Positions 53,396 through 62,754 of a stretch of 64,000 nucleotides of DNA are shown here, one piece after another. Below the pieces are notes generated by a model that saw only the letters and a program-made list of their open reading frames with translations, searched no databases and was not told the DNA's origin. Positions within the stretch are counted from its first letter, which is position 1; each line of letters begins with the position of its first letter. The position numbers and the translations under genes are program-made. Source of the DNA: a bacterium MS4. Lineage in GTDB: Bacteria; Bacillota; Clostridia; Oscillospirales; Acutalibacteraceae. The stretch covers positions 1 through 64,000 of the forward strand of contig CCFG01000011.1 of NCBI GenBank assembly GCA_000752215.1, in the 5' to 3' direction.

Positions 53396-53782
53396 TTAGC
53401 TTTCATAATCTTCAATGATACTGTTCAGGCGGTCGACGTCCGTGACTCGGATTCCGTCTTTTAAAAGCACCTGATCCGCCTGTGGCAGCGATGCGACGTC
53501 AACGTCGATCTCCTGATAGGGAGTGCTCTCGTTGTTGTAAAAGACTCCGATATGCCCTTCATACTCCTTTACCGTGTAGGTGTTTAAGCTGCTGCTTCGG
53601 CTCGCCATGGTCGGAATTTCGCTGTTTTCTTGACTTGAAGCCTCATTTGAGGTAGAATTATCTAATATATCTGAGCTTGAAACTTCAGGTATTTGGTTTA
53701 TTCTCGTTTGAGAAAAACCCCACATTAACATTCCGATTATAATAATAGTTGTACCCAGCAGCACAATCCAGTTTCTTTTCAA
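53396..53782 (-). CDS. Membrane-anchored BofC-like C-terminal domain protein
   Basis: A 128-residue protein with one N-terminal membrane segment (about 6-24), a Ser/Asn-rich linker (about 35-65) and a C-terminal domain beginning YTVKEYEGHIGVFYNNESTP (about 69-88). That segment resembles the C-terminal domain of the forespore protein BofC. The TTG start follows GAGGTGAT. A sporulation role is only suggested by the similarity. Confidence 0.7.
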   Translation of the reverse strand: MKRNWIVLLGTTIIIIGMLMWGFSQTRINQIPEVSSSDILDNSTSNEASSQENSEIPTMASRSSSLNTYTVKEYEGHIGVFYNNESTPYQEIDVDVASLPQADQVLLKDGIRVTDVDRLNSIIEDYES

Positions 53783-53874
53783 ATAGCATCACCTCATAGG
53801 TATTATTTGAAAATATTGGAAAATTATTCATTTTTTGCTGTGATAATCAATTTTTATCAAGGAGGTGGTTCCCG

Positions 53875-56226
53875 ATGAGAAAAACCGATATTAATAAATA
53901 TGTCGGCTCCAGAAACGGAGAAAAAGACGGCAAAGCCAGGTCTGTTGGCCGGATTGTATTAAAAAGTCTTTCCACCGTTTTCACTATATTATTCATTACC
54001 GGCATCATTGTGTCTATCTCGCTGCTTTCCTTTGTGTTCAGCCTGAGCAGTGAATCCGTCGATTATGACCTGCATAAGCTGCAGTTGAATTATACGAGCT
54101 TCATCTATGTAAACGGCCCGAACGACGACAGTTCCAATCCCGTTCAGTACCAGAGCCTGTACAGCAGTGAAAACCGGGTGTGGGTGGATTACGACAAAAT
54201 ACCGCAGTCCATGAAAGACGCAATTGTCGCGATTGAGGACAAGCGCTTCTGGGATCATAAGGGCGTTGACTGGATCAGAACGGCCGGCGCGGTGACTACG
54301 CTGTTTTCCAAGGGGAGCAGCTACGGCGGTTCTACCATTACCCAGCAGCTGATTAAAAACATTACGGGAGATAAGGATGTAAGTCTTACCAGAAAGGTAA
54401 AGGAAATCTTCCGCGCCTTGAATCTGGAACAAAAATATACTAAAGAGGAAATTCTCGCCGCTTATCTCAATGTCGTCCCCTTCGGAAGCGGCAGCAACGG
54501 CGTTCAGGCCGCGGCCAACCTTTATTTTGGCAAAAATATTCAGGACTGCGATATAGCGGAGTGTGCCGCGATTGCGGGCATCACGCAGAACCCGACAAAA
54601 TATTCCCCGCTCGTCCATCCGGATCAGAACAAGGAACGCCAGCAGACGGTACTGAACGAGATGCATACTCAGGGAATGATTACGGACGCGGAGTACAACA
54701 CCGCGATGACAAAATCGGAACATATGACCTTTGTGGGGAAGAAAGCCGAAAATGTCGTAGACAACGTTCCTATTTGGAACTGGTATGTGGATACCCTGTT
54801 TGAAGACGTCAAGAGCGGCCTGATGGAGCACTATAACTGCTCCAGCGAGAAGGCCGTGGATATGATTTACCACGACGGACTGAAGATTTACGCCGCAATG
54901 GATACCGGTCTGCAGAACATTGCAGAAAATACATTCAAATCGGACAAGCTCTTTGGAAGCAATACCAAGATGCAGGCGGGGTACCTTGCCATGGATTATT
55001 CCGGACGCGTGCTTGCCACGGTGGGTTCCAGAGGGGAGAAAAAGAGCAACCGTCTGTTCAGCCTGTCTACGGACTCTAAAAGACAGCCGGGTTCCACCAT
55101 CAAGCCTCTGGCGGTTTACGGACCGGCGATAGAATCCGGAAAATACAATTATTCTTCTTTAGTGAATGACAATCCGCTGCCAAACTGGTTCAGCGACGGC
55201 AGCTCCGGCCCGAAAAACTGGGGGCCGGGGAACACAAGCGGAAAATACTGGGGCCCCATTCCTCTGGAGTGGGCGCTGGAGCGTTCCCTCAACGCCAGTG
55301 CGGCGCAGGTGGGAAACGCCATTACGCCAAACGTCAGCTTTAATTTTCTGAAAGAAAAGCTGGGCTTTACCAGCCTGCTTCCCGCGGACAACAACCGTGC
55401 GCCTATGGCGATCGGCGGTCTGAGCGAAGGTGTTACCGTGCGCGAGATGACGGCTGGTTTCCAGATTTTCGCGAACGGCGGGAAATATTATCAGCCCTAT
55501 ACCTTTTATCATGTGGACGACCACGACGGCAATGTGATTCTGGATAACCGCAATCAGACTTCCGTTCAGGCAATCAGCTCCACCACCTCGTCCATCATGC
55601 ATCATCTGCTCAACAATGTCGTGACGGGCGCCCACGGGACCGGGCGCGGCGCGGCGATCAGCGGATGGGAGGTATTCGGCAAAACGGGTACCACCAACGA
55701 TGAAAAGGACAGCTGGTTCATCGGCGGAACGCCCTACGCGGTCGCCGGTATCTGGACAGGCTATCTGACTCCGGCGCATCTTACCAATACGACCTATGCC
55801 GCCTCTACATGGAAGAATATTATGGCGTCGTATCTGAAGAATAAAGATAAATTGACCTTTACCTACGATTCCAACGTGGTTTCGGCCAGGTTCTGTACAG
55901 TGACCGGGCTTTTGGCGAACCCGGCTACCGACAAGGATACCCAGCTTGGCTGGTACGACAAGAGCCATATGCCGGCTATCTGTGACGGTATCCACGCCGG
56001 ATCGGCTTCCTCTGTTGTTTCCCATCCCGTTGAGTCTGGTACGGAAAGCGGAGAGGGCGCCGTTTCAAGCGACGGGGAGTCGCACGAAAACCCCGACACT
56101 TCCTCAGAAGCTCCGACGTCTTCCACAACGCCGGAGTCCCACACGTCGTCCGCGGGGAATTCCCGCCCGGATAAATCGTCGAAGCCGGGCCGTACCCCGG
56201 GAAATTCTGTGGTCGCGGTCGGCTGA
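53875..56226 (+). CDS. Class A penicillin-binding protein (PBP1A type)
   Basis: A 783-residue bifunctional peptidoglycan synthase. One membrane segment (about 31-57) precedes the GT51 domain with EDKRFWDHKG (catalytic Glu121) and GGSTITQQ (151-158). The transpeptidase domain has Ser407 in the SxxK motif (STIK, 407-410), SLNAS and KTGT (about 604). The C-terminal 80 residues are Ser/Thr/Pro/Glu-rich and probably disordered. AAGGAGGTGG precedes the ATG. Confidence 0.95.
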   Translation: MRKTDINKYVGSRNGEKDGKARSVGRIVLKSLSTVFTILFITGIIVSISLLSFVFSLSSESVDYDLHKLQLNYTSFIYVNGPNDDSSNPVQYQSLYSSENRVWVDYDKIPQSMKDAIVAIEDKRFWDHKGVDWIRTAGAVTTLFSKGSSYGGSTITQQLIKNITGDKDVSLTRKVKEIFRALNLEQKYTKEEILAAYLNVVPFGSGSNGVQAAANLYFGKNIQDCDIAECAAIAGITQNPTKYSPLVHPDQNKERQQTVLNEMHTQGMITDAEYNTAMTKSEHMTFVGKKAENVVDNVPIWNWYVDTLFEDVKSGLMEHYNCSSEKAVDMIYHDGLKIYAAMDTGLQNIAENTFKSDKLFGSNTKMQAGYLAMDYSGRVLATVGSRGEKKSNRLFSLSTDSKRQPGSTIKPLAVYGPAIESGKYNYSSLVNDNPLPNWFSDGSSGPKNWGPGNTSGKYWGPIPLEWALERSLNASAAQVGNAITPNVSFNFLKEKLGFTSLLPADNNRAPMAIGGLSEGVTVREMTAGFQIFANGGKYYQPYTFYHVDDHDGNVILDNRNQTSVQAISSTTSSIMHHLLNNVVTGAHGTGRGAAISGWEVFGKTGTTNDEKDSWFIGGTPYAVAGIWTGYLTPAHLTNTTYAASTWKNIMASYLKNKDKLTFTYDSNVVSARFCTVTGLLANPATDKDTQLGWYDKSHMPAICDGIHAGSASSVVSHPVESGTESGEGAVSSDGESHENPDTSSEAPTSSTTPESHTSSAGNSRPDKSSKPGRTPGNSVVAVG

Positions 56227-56242
56227 CCAGTCTGTCATTTTC

Positions 56243-56272
56243 ATGCGGATGCCTGTTCGCGGGCATCTGCAT
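56243..56272 (+). terminator. Probable terminator after the PBP gene
   Basis: ATGCGGATGCC (56243-56253) pairs with GGCATCTGCAT (56262-56272) including one GU pair; the following TTTCGG is a weak U tract. Confidence 0.55.
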
Positions 56273-56289
56273 TTCGGTTAATTTGTAAA

Positions 56290-56318
56290 TTGATTGTCGC
56301 ACTGAAACGTGGTAAACT
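56290..56318 (+). promoter_or_regulatory. SigmaA-like promoter for hom-thrB-lysC
   Basis: TTGATT (56290-56295), 17 nt and TAAACT (56313-56318), 58 nt before hom. No T-box or lysine riboswitch fits in this short leader. Confidence 0.5.
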
Positions 56319-56375
56319 GTTAAAGTGCTTATCTGTTTTTTGGGAGATCAGTAGAAATAGTAAGGGGTGCTACAT

Positions 56376-57620
56376 ATGGTAGAAATAGCTGTAATGGGAT
56401 ACGGCGTAGTCGGCTCCGGCGTGGTGGAGGTTTTGACCAATCACGCGGAGAATATCGCCAAACGCGCCAAAGAGCGAATCGATATCAAATATATTCTGGA
56501 TTTGCGTGAATTTCCCGGCAGTCCGTTTGAAAGCAAATTCACAAAATCCTTTGATACAATCCTGAATGACCCGGAAGTAAAAATCGTGGTGGAAGTAATG
56601 GGCGGGCTGAACCCGGCCTTTGATTATGTGAAACGCTGCCTGGAAGCGGGAAAAAGCGTGGTTACCTCCAATAAGGAGCTGGTGGCCGCCAAAGGGGCGG
56701 AGCTGCTGAAAATCGCGCAAAAAAACAACCTGAATTTCCTGTTTGAAGCAAGTGTCGGCGGCGGCATCCCGATTATCCGTCCGATCAGCCAGTGCCTTGC
56801 GGCAAACGACGTGGTGGAAATCGCGGGTATTTTAAACGGTACCACCAATTTTATACTGACTAAAATGATTCGTGAGCAGATGACTTTTGAGGATACGCTG
56901 GCCCTTGCCCAAAAGCTGGGCTATGCGGAGCGCAACCCGGCCGCGGATGTGGAGGGCCAGGACGCCTGCCGCAAAATCTGCATCCTGTCCTCTCTGGCCT
57001 ATGGCAAACATGTCTACCCCGATCAGGTGCACACTGAAGGCATCACCAAAATTGCTCTGGCGGACGTGGAATACGCCTCTGCCTGGGGCGGAGTAGTCAA
57101 ACTGATCGGACAGGTCAAAATGATGGAGAGCGGAAAGCTGCAGATCATTGTCTGCCCGATGTTTATCTCGCGTGAAAGCCAGCTTGCCAATGTTGATGAC
57201 GTGTTCAATGGGATTATGGTGCGCGGCGACTCGACCGGCGATGTTGTGTTTTACGGAAAGGGCGCCGGGAAGCTCCCGACCGCAAGCGCGGTTGTCGCGG
57301 ACGTCATTGACTGCGTGAAGCATTTCCGAGCCAGAAAATATCTCTATTGGGAAGACGGCTCAAAGGATTATGTGGAGGATTACCTCCTGAACGAGGTTGC
57401 CATGTTCGTCCGCGCCGAAACGGACGACGAAGACCTCGCCTTTAAGAACATCAATCAGATTTTCGGCGGAGTTACCCGGTTGTCCCGCAGGAAACCGGTC
57501 CGCGGCGAAATCGCTTTTGTGACAGAGGTCATGAGGGAAAAGAAAATCGTCGCTAAGCTTGCGGAACTGGAACCGCTGGGCGTGACAGTAAAGAATACCA
57601 TCCGCATAGGGGATCTGTAA
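56376..57620 (+). CDS. hom: Homoserine dehydrogenase
   Basis: A 414-residue enzyme reducing aspartate semialdehyde to homoserine. The NAD(P)-binding GYGVVGSG (8-15), SNKELVAAKG and the family signature GILNGTTNFIL with AERNPAADVEGQDACRK are present. A C-terminal ACT-like domain (FVRAETDDEDLAFKNINQIFG) could mediate threonine feedback. ATG 56376 follows AAGGGG. It heads the hom-thrB-lysC unit. Confidence 0.95.
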   Translation: MVEIAVMGYGVVGSGVVEVLTNHAENIAKRAKERIDIKYILDLREFPGSPFESKFTKSFDTILNDPEVKIVVEVMGGLNPAFDYVKRCLEAGKSVVTSNKELVAAKGAELLKIAQKNNLNFLFEASVGGGIPIIRPISQCLAANDVVEIAGILNGTTNFILTKMIREQMTFEDTLALAQKLGYAERNPAADVEGQDACRKICILSSLAYGKHVYPDQVHTEGITKIALADVEYASAWGGVVKLIGQVKMMESGKLQIIVCPMFISRESQLANVDDVFNGIMVRGDSTGDVVFYGKGAGKLPTASAVVADVIDCVKHFRARKYLYWEDGSKDYVEDYLLNEVAMFVRAETDDEDLAFKNINQIFGGVTRLSRRKPVRGEIAFVTEVMREKKIVAKLAELEPLGVTVKNTIRIGDL

Positions 57621-57654
57621 ATTCATTTATTTAGGATTAGGATGTTGATATGAT

Positions 57655-58551
57655 ATGATAAGAATTCAGGTACCGGCTACCAGCGCAAACCTTGGTTCCG
57701 GTTTTGACTCTCTTGGAATTGCGCTGGACCTGTACAATCAGGTTTGGATGGAAGAATCCGATACCATAGATATTTCCAGCAAAGACAATATTCAGGTGCC
57801 GACGGACGACAGCAACCTGATTTTCTGGGCCGCAAAGCAGGTTTATGAGCGGTGCGGCCGCAAATTGCCGGGTCTTAAAATCGTTCAGCTGAACAATATC
57901 CCGATGGCGCGCGGCCTGGGCAGCAGCTCGGCGTGCATTGTCGCAGGCATTTCCGGCGCGAACCGCCTTTTGGGAGGCCCCCTTTCGGTACAGGATCTGA
58001 TTAACCTCGCTGCTGAAATCGAAGGGCATCCTGACAACACCACGCCCGCGATCGAAGGCGGCCTTGCCGCCTCCGCCATGGAAGCGGGAAGGGTTTACAG
58101 CGTGAGCGTTCCCGTTTCGGAAAAGATCCGGTTTGCTTTGTTTATTCCGCCTTTTGAACTGAAAACAGAGAAGGCGCGCTCCGTGCTTCCAAAAGAGTAT
58201 TCGAGAAGCGACGCCGTTTACAATCTTTCAAGATCTGCGCTGATGGCGGCCTCGCTCTTTTCCGGGAAGCTGGAAAACCTGCGTGTGGCGGTGCAGGATA
58301 AGATTCACCAGCCGTACAGGGCCAGCCTGATCGACCACCTGGACGACGTATTCCGTCTGAGCTATGAACTGGGTTCGCTCGGCACTTATGTCAGCGGGGC
58401 CGGCCCGACGATTATCTCCATGATCGATGCTTCCGATACGGATGTCTTTGCAAAATACGCGGCGAATCATCTGGAGGAAAAAGGGATTACAGGCTGGGAG
58501 ATTAAAATTCTGAATACGGATTCAAATGGTGCGCAGATATCGATTGAATAA
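57655..58551 (+). CDS. thrB: Homoserine kinase
   Basis: A 298-residue GHMP-family kinase making O-phosphohomoserine. The N-terminal VPATSANLGSGFDSLGIALD and the ATP-binding PMARGLGSSSACIVAG (about 82-97) are family hallmarks. A GxGP motif (SGAGPT) lies near residue 247. It lies between hom and lysC. Confidence 0.95.
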   Translation: MIRIQVPATSANLGSGFDSLGIALDLYNQVWMEESDTIDISSKDNIQVPTDDSNLIFWAAKQVYERCGRKLPGLKIVQLNNIPMARGLGSSSACIVAGISGANRLLGGPLSVQDLINLAAEIEGHPDNTTPAIEGGLAASAMEAGRVYSVSVPVSEKIRFALFIPPFELKTEKARSVLPKEYSRSDAVYNLSRSALMAASLFSGKLENLRVAVQDKIHQPYRASLIDHLDDVFRLSYELGSLGTYVSGAGPTIISMIDASDTDVFAKYAANHLEEKGITGWEIKILNTDSNGAQISIE

Positions 58552-58583
58552 TACTTTTACTTTAATATGGGGGATGGAACCGA

Positions 58584-59804
58584 ATGAGCCTTATAGTCCA
58601 GAAGTTCGGCGGCAGTTCCGTTGCGAATGCCGAACGCGTTTTTAATGTAGCGGACATCGTCACAAAGACCTATTTACAGGGCAACGACATTGTCGTCGTC
58701 GTTTCCGCACAGGGTGATACGACAGACGATCTGATCGATAAAGCGAAAGAAATCAATCCATATGCCTCCAAAAGAGAAATGGATATGCTTCTTACTTCGG
58801 GCGAACAGATATCCGCCTCACTGCTCGCAATGGCAATTGAAAAGCTGGGTTACCCGGTTGTCTCGCTTTTGGGGTGGCAGGCCGGGTTTTATACCAGCTC
58901 GGCCTACGGCAGCGCGAGAATCAAACGAGTCGTGCCCGACCGTATCAAGAAGGAACTGGATAAAAGAAATATCGTCATTGTAACGGGATTTCAGGGAATC
59001 AACCGCTACAACGACATGACGACGCTCGGCAGGGGCGGCTCGGACACCAGCGCGGTCGCTATCGCGGCGGTGATGAATGCGGACCTGTGCCAGATTTTTA
59101 CGGATGTGGAGGGCGTTTATACCGCCGACCCGCGCAAGGTGAAAAATGCGAGAAAGCTTGCCTACATCTCCTATGATGAAATGCTTGAGCTTGCGACTTT
59201 GGGCGCTCAAGTGCTCAACAACCGTTCGGTCGAGATGGCAAAGAAGTACGGAATTCAGCTTGAGGTCCTTTCCAGCATGACAAGAAAACCCGGCACAATT
59301 GTTAAGGAGGCAACGAAAGTGGAAAAAATGTTGATCAGCGGTATTGCGAAAGACGAGGATGTGGCCCGCGTTTCAATCATCGGCGTACCCGACAGACCGG
59401 GCCTCGCTTTCAAAATTTTCTCAAAGCTTTCCGCGAAAAATATTAATGTTGACATTATTCTTCAGTCCGTCGGCAGAAACGGTACAAAGGATATCAGCTT
59501 TACAGTCAGTCAGGCAAATCTGAAGGAAACGATCGATATTCTGAATCCTTATGTGGAGCTGATCGGTGCGACCAGCGTCGTGTACGATGAAAATGTCGCC
59601 AAGGTCTCCATTGTGGGCGCGGGAATGGAAACGCATCCCGGCACGGCTGCCCAGATGTTTGAGGCGCTGTTTGAAGCGAACATCAACATCCAGATGATTG
59701 CTACCAGTGAAATCAAAATTTCGGTCCTGATCGACCGCTCCGATGCGGATAAGGCCGTCACGGCGGTACACAATAAATTTTTCAGTGAAGCGATGGAAGC
59801 TTAA
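58584..59804 (+). CDS. lysC: Aspartate kinase
   Basis: A 406-residue aspartokinase beginning MSLIVQKFGGSSVANAERV, with GRGGSDTSAVAIAAVMNADLCQIFTDVEGVYTADPR in the catalytic domain. Two ACT domains form the C-terminal 150 residues (VSIIGVPDRPGLAFKIFSKLS and VSIVGAGMETHPGTAAQMFEAL). It is the alpha-subunit-length form. GGGGGATGG precedes the ATG. Confidence 0.95.
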   Translation: MSLIVQKFGGSSVANAERVFNVADIVTKTYLQGNDIVVVVSAQGDTTDDLIDKAKEINPYASKREMDMLLTSGEQISASLLAMAIEKLGYPVVSLLGWQAGFYTSSAYGSARIKRVVPDRIKKELDKRNIVIVTGFQGINRYNDMTTLGRGGSDTSAVAIAAVMNADLCQIFTDVEGVYTADPRKVKNARKLAYISYDEMLELATLGAQVLNNRSVEMAKKYGIQLEVLSSMTRKPGTIVKEATKVEKMLISGIAKDEDVARVSIIGVPDRPGLAFKIFSKLSAKNINVDIILQSVGRNGTKDISFTVSQANLKETIDILNPYVELIGATSVVYDENVAKVSIVGAGMETHPGTAAQMFEALFEANINIQMIATSEIKISVLIDRSDADKAVTAVHNKFFSEAMEA

Positions 59805-59841
59805 AGTCCGGGTTTTGTGCTTTGGAATCGTGAAACAGAAT

Positions 59842-59889
59842 AAAAAGATCGCTGTCCCTTGTGCTTTACGGGGGCAGCGATCTTTTTTA
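59842..59889 (+). terminator. Bidirectional terminator between lysC and rpiR gene
   Basis: AAAAAGATCGCTG on the left arm (59842-59854) pairs with CAGCGATCTTTTT (59875-59887), with CCC/GGG continuing the stem. T runs exist on both strands. Confidence 0.9.
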
Positions 59890-59903
59890 TAGCAATCCTT
59901 CTG

Positions 59904-60740
59904 CTAATCGTCTTCGTCGTCTGGGACGGCGTAAGAAGCTGTTTTTAAAAATATTTTATAGGAGGGGCTGTCCTTCGCCAGAAAATTCTGAAAAATCATG
60001 TCTCCCAGCTGGAGCAGGATGATTTCGCGGCAGATTACGTTGGAGCTTGACAGAAGGTCCGTTTTCGGAATCAGGAAAAGCAGATCCGTGTAGGCGGCGC
60101 ACAGGGATTTTTCATGGTTAGAGAACAGCACGATATAACTGCCGTTATTAATGAAATCCGCGAGTGTTTCCGAGAGAAGCTCATCCTCCCCGGAAAGAGA
60201 GATGGTGATGAACAGGTCGCGGGGTGTGGAGATTTTTCTGTAGACCTTCAGCACGTCGTAGTTTGTTACAGCGCAGATCGGCAGTCCGAGTTTCGCAAAT
60301 TTAAATGCCAGAATTTCCGCCACATGCTGATTGATTTCCAGGCCGACGATGAAAATCCTTTCCGCAGCCAGCATTTTTTTCCGCAGCAAGTCCACATTTT
60401 CCGGCTTGACCGTTTGATACAGAAGCTGCAGGAGAGTTATGTTGTCCTGAAGCAGAGCGGCATAATCTCCCGTTCCGGTCTCCGCCGCAGGTTTCGCAAT
60501 TTGCTGCTGCAGCACGTATTTAAATTCGTTCAGGCCGGAATATCCCACTTTCTGAGTGAAGCGGATGATGCTCGCGTCGGATGTGCCAATTGCTTTCGCA
60601 AGCTCCTGCGCGTTGCAGTCCAGAAAAGCCTCCGCTTTCTTTTTAATATAATTGACAATTTTCCAGTCGGTCTTTGTAAACTGGTTCGACATTGCGTTCA
60701 TCCGTGTAATCAGACTGGACCAATCGTTTTCTTTTGCCAT
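59904..60740 (-). CDS. RpiR/MurR family transcriptional regulator
   Basis: A 278-residue sugar-phosphate-sensing regulator. The N-terminal RpiR helix-turn-helix (LAKAIGTSDASIIRFTQKVGYSGLNEFKYVL, about residues 46-76) precedes a SIS domain (about 115-250), with FIVGLEINQHVAEILAFKFAKLG and ISLSGEDELLSETL. It diverges from the PTS operon and is its probable regulator. The effector is probably the phosphorylated sugar (inference). Confidence 0.93.
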   Translation of the reverse strand: MAKENDWSSLITRMNAMSNQFTKTDWKIVNYIKKKAEAFLDCNAQELAKAIGTSDASIIRFTQKVGYSGLNEFKYVLQQQIAKPAAETGTGDYAALLQDNITLLQLLYQTVKPENVDLLRKKMLAAERIFIVGLEINQHVAEILAFKFAKLGLPICAVTNYDVLKVYRKISTPRDLFITISLSGEDELLSETLADFINNGSYIVLFSNHEKSLCAAYTDLLFLIPKTDLLSSSNVICREIILLQLGDMIFQNFLAKDSPSYKIFLKTASYAVPDDEDD

Positions 60741-60886
60741 TGCGGATGGGTACCTCCATATTTGAATTAGAATTTTGCTATAGGGAAATCCAATATATTA
60801 CAGTTGATTCGGCATAACAAAAGGGAATAATACTATTTTGAGAACGCCAAAAACTTTGTCATGCAGCCGATCCTCACTATTTTTCT

Positions 60887-60895
60887 ATTATACCA
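60887..60895 (-). promoter_or_regulatory. Extended -10 promoter for the RpiR gene
   Basis: The minus strand reads TGG-TATAAT; no good -35 is seen, as expected for an extended -10. The leader to the start codon is about 140 nt with nothing recognisable. Confidence 0.5.
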
Positions 60896-60933
60896 TAGTT
60901 TTTTTTGATTGCCTACATTGAATTGCTACGATT

Positions 60934-61009
60934 TGTAGTAAATTACAAAAACAGGTGGGTTTCTTTATCTGATTTGTGAATTGACGCGGATAATGTAGTG
61001 TACTACAAT
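60934..61009 (+). promoter_or_regulatory. PTS operon promoter with two operator-like repeats
   Basis: TTGACG (60981-60986), 17 nt and TACAAT (61004-61009) form a strong promoter. TGTAGTGTACTACA (60994-61007) is a palindrome overlapping the -10; TGTAGTAAATTACA (60934-60947) is a second copy 60 bp upstream. They are good candidates for RpiR-regulator binding, with looping or repression by -10 occlusion. Confidence 0.65.
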
Positions 61010-61068
61010 AATTACAGAATAATAAAGTATATGACAATTCGATTTTTTAGCCGTTAGGAGAGTGTTTT

Positions 61069-61497
61069 ATGGGGAAACCACAGATTTTACTGCTGACTCA
61101 CGGAGGGTGGGGGATGTCCCTGATGGAAGGGGTCAGGATGGTGATCGGCGCGGTCGATTTCGTAAAAGAAGTGCCGCTGAGACCACAGGTTACCTTTCAG
61201 GAATATCTTGCGCTTGTCCGGGAAGCTGCCGATGCAATGCCCGACGGGTCGCTGATCCTTACCGATATGTTTGGCGGGACCACGACCAACGCCGGCGCGC
61301 TCGTAGGGCGGGAAAAGAACATCAGGGTGTTTTCCGGGCTGAATGCCCCGCTTTTGATTGAAGCGTGTCTCGGGCTGATGGAGGAAGGCAAGATAGACTT
61401 CGATTCTGTTTTGGAGACGGGGGAGACTTCCGTTATGGATGTAATTGAAAAGATCACAAAATCGCTTGAGGAAAAGGAGGTGGAAAAAAATGGCTGA
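61069..61497 (+). CDS. PTS mannose-family EIIA component
   Basis: A 142-residue EIIA of the mannose family. The phospho-accepting His11 lies in LLLTHGGWG. ILTDMFGGTTTNAG and GLNAPLLIEA are family features. It receives phosphate from HPr and passes it to EIIB. GGAGAGTG precedes the ATG. It is first in the EIIA-EIIB-EIIC-EIID order. Confidence 0.93.
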   Translation: MGKPQILLLTHGGWGMSLMEGVRMVIGAVDFVKEVPLRPQVTFQEYLALVREAADAMPDGSLILTDMFGGTTTNAGALVGREKNIRVFSGLNAPLLIEACLGLMEEGKIDFDSVLETGETSVMDVIEKITKSLEEKEVEKNG

Positions 61498-61984
61498 AAT
61501 TGTTCTGTGCAGAATTGACAGCAGACTCATCCACGGGCAGGTCATGACCAAATGGGTCAATCAGTCCGGTGCGAATAAGATCGTTGTGGTCAGTGATGAG
61601 CTTGCAAAAGATCCTTTCATGATGGAGATTTATCTTCTTGCCGCGCCGCGGGATGTCAAGGTGAACTGCTATACCCAGAAGGATGTTATTGAGAGCTGGA
61701 ATGCGGACCAATTCGGCGGGGGGAAAGTGCTGCTCCTGCTGCCAAATCTCAAGACAATGAAAGAGGTCTATGACGGAGGCATCCGGGTTAGCGACATCCA
61801 GGTAGGCGGTCTTGGCGGAGCGCCGAACCGGAAAGTGGTCTTTCAGAACATCACGCTGGACGATGCGGATGTGGAGATTCTTACCGAACTGCAGCAAAAA
61901 GGTGTGAAAATCATTTTTCAGACAATCCCGGAGGATGCTCCCCAGAGCTTGGAAGGAATCTTGAAGAAGTATCATCAAAACTAA
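61490..61984 (+). CDS. PTS mannose/sorbose-family EIIB component
   Basis: A 164-residue EIIB with the active His15 in RIDSRLIHGQVMTKW. ATG 61490 has AAGGAGGTGG; the ORF start at 61445 is unsupported. It overlaps the EIIA stop by 8 nt. EIIB phosphorylates the sugar as it is transported. Confidence 0.94.
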   Translation: MAEIVLCRIDSRLIHGQVMTKWVNQSGANKIVVVSDELAKDPFMMEIYLLAAPRDVKVNCYTQKDVIESWNADQFGGGKVLLLLPNLKTMKEVYDGGIRVSDIQVGGLGGAPNRKVVFQNITLDDADVEILTELQQKGVKIIFQTIPEDAPQSLEGILKKYHQN

Positions 61985-62005
61985 ATACTTGAGGAGGAAA
62001 CAACA

Positions 62006-62752
62006 ATGAGCGTTTTGCCACTTGCTATTTCAATGGGTATCTATTACTGGTTCTCCCGGCTGCGGCTTGGCTACACTTTTTCATCCATGCTGCTCCAGCC
62101 CGTTGTCATCGGTATTTTTGTCGGCATACTCACAGGCAACATGGCGTTGTCCATGCAGATCGGCGCGGGGCTGCAGCTGGTCTATTTAGGGGTTACTTCC
62201 ACTCCCGGCGGCAACGTTCCCAGCGATCCCGCGCTTGCGGGCTGTGTGGCGATCCCGCTGGGCGTGCTTGCCAATATGAAACCAGAGGTCGCTATTTCGC
62301 TGGCGATTCCCTTCGGTGTTCTGGGCGTTTTCGTCGACCAGCTTCGCCGTTCCACCAACGCCATTTGGGTACATATGGCGGACCGTTACGCGGAGCAGGC
62401 CAACACAAAGGGAATCCTGATGGCTGCGTTCCTGTTCCCGGCCCTGCTCGGATTTGTCATCCGTTTTCCGATCGTGTTTGTCATCGATTATCTTGGCGTC
62501 GACGCGGTCAAAACATTTATGACCGTTGTTCCCACCTGGCTGATGCACTCATTCGAGGTCATGGGCGGAATTCTTCCGGCACTGGGCTTCGCGATTACTT
62601 TGATGGTGATCGGAAAAAAGAAGCTGTTGCCCTTTTTCATCATCGGCTTTTTCGCCGTGCAGTATCTGAAACTGGACACCATGGCAATGGCAATCTTTGC
62701 GATTTGCACTGCTTTGCTGCTGAACCTGTTCAAGATTAAGGAGGAGGCGTAA
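62006..62752 (+). CDS. PTS mannose/sorbose-family EIIC component
   Basis: A 248-residue membrane protein with about seven hydrophobic segments and the family's GIFVGILTGNMALSMQIGAGLQLVYLG stretch. With EIID it forms the transport channel. A GAGGAGG site precedes the ATG. Confidence 0.93.
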   Translation: MSVLPLAISMGIYYWFSRLRLGYTFSSMLLQPVVIGIFVGILTGNMALSMQIGAGLQLVYLGVTSTPGGNVPSDPALAGCVAIPLGVLANMKPEVAISLAIPFGVLGVFVDQLRRSTNAIWVHMADRYAEQANTKGILMAAFLFPALLGFVIRFPIVFVIDYLGVDAVKTFMTVVPTWLMHSFEVMGGILPALGFAITLMVIGKKKLLPFFIIGFFAVQYLKLDTMAMAIFAICTALLLNLFKIKEEA

Positions 62753-62754
62753 AA

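Noticed and set aside
56319-56375. T-box or threonine attenuator before hom
   Set aside because: The leader is only about 57 nt and shows neither a T-box sequence nor a Thr-rich leader peptide with terminator.
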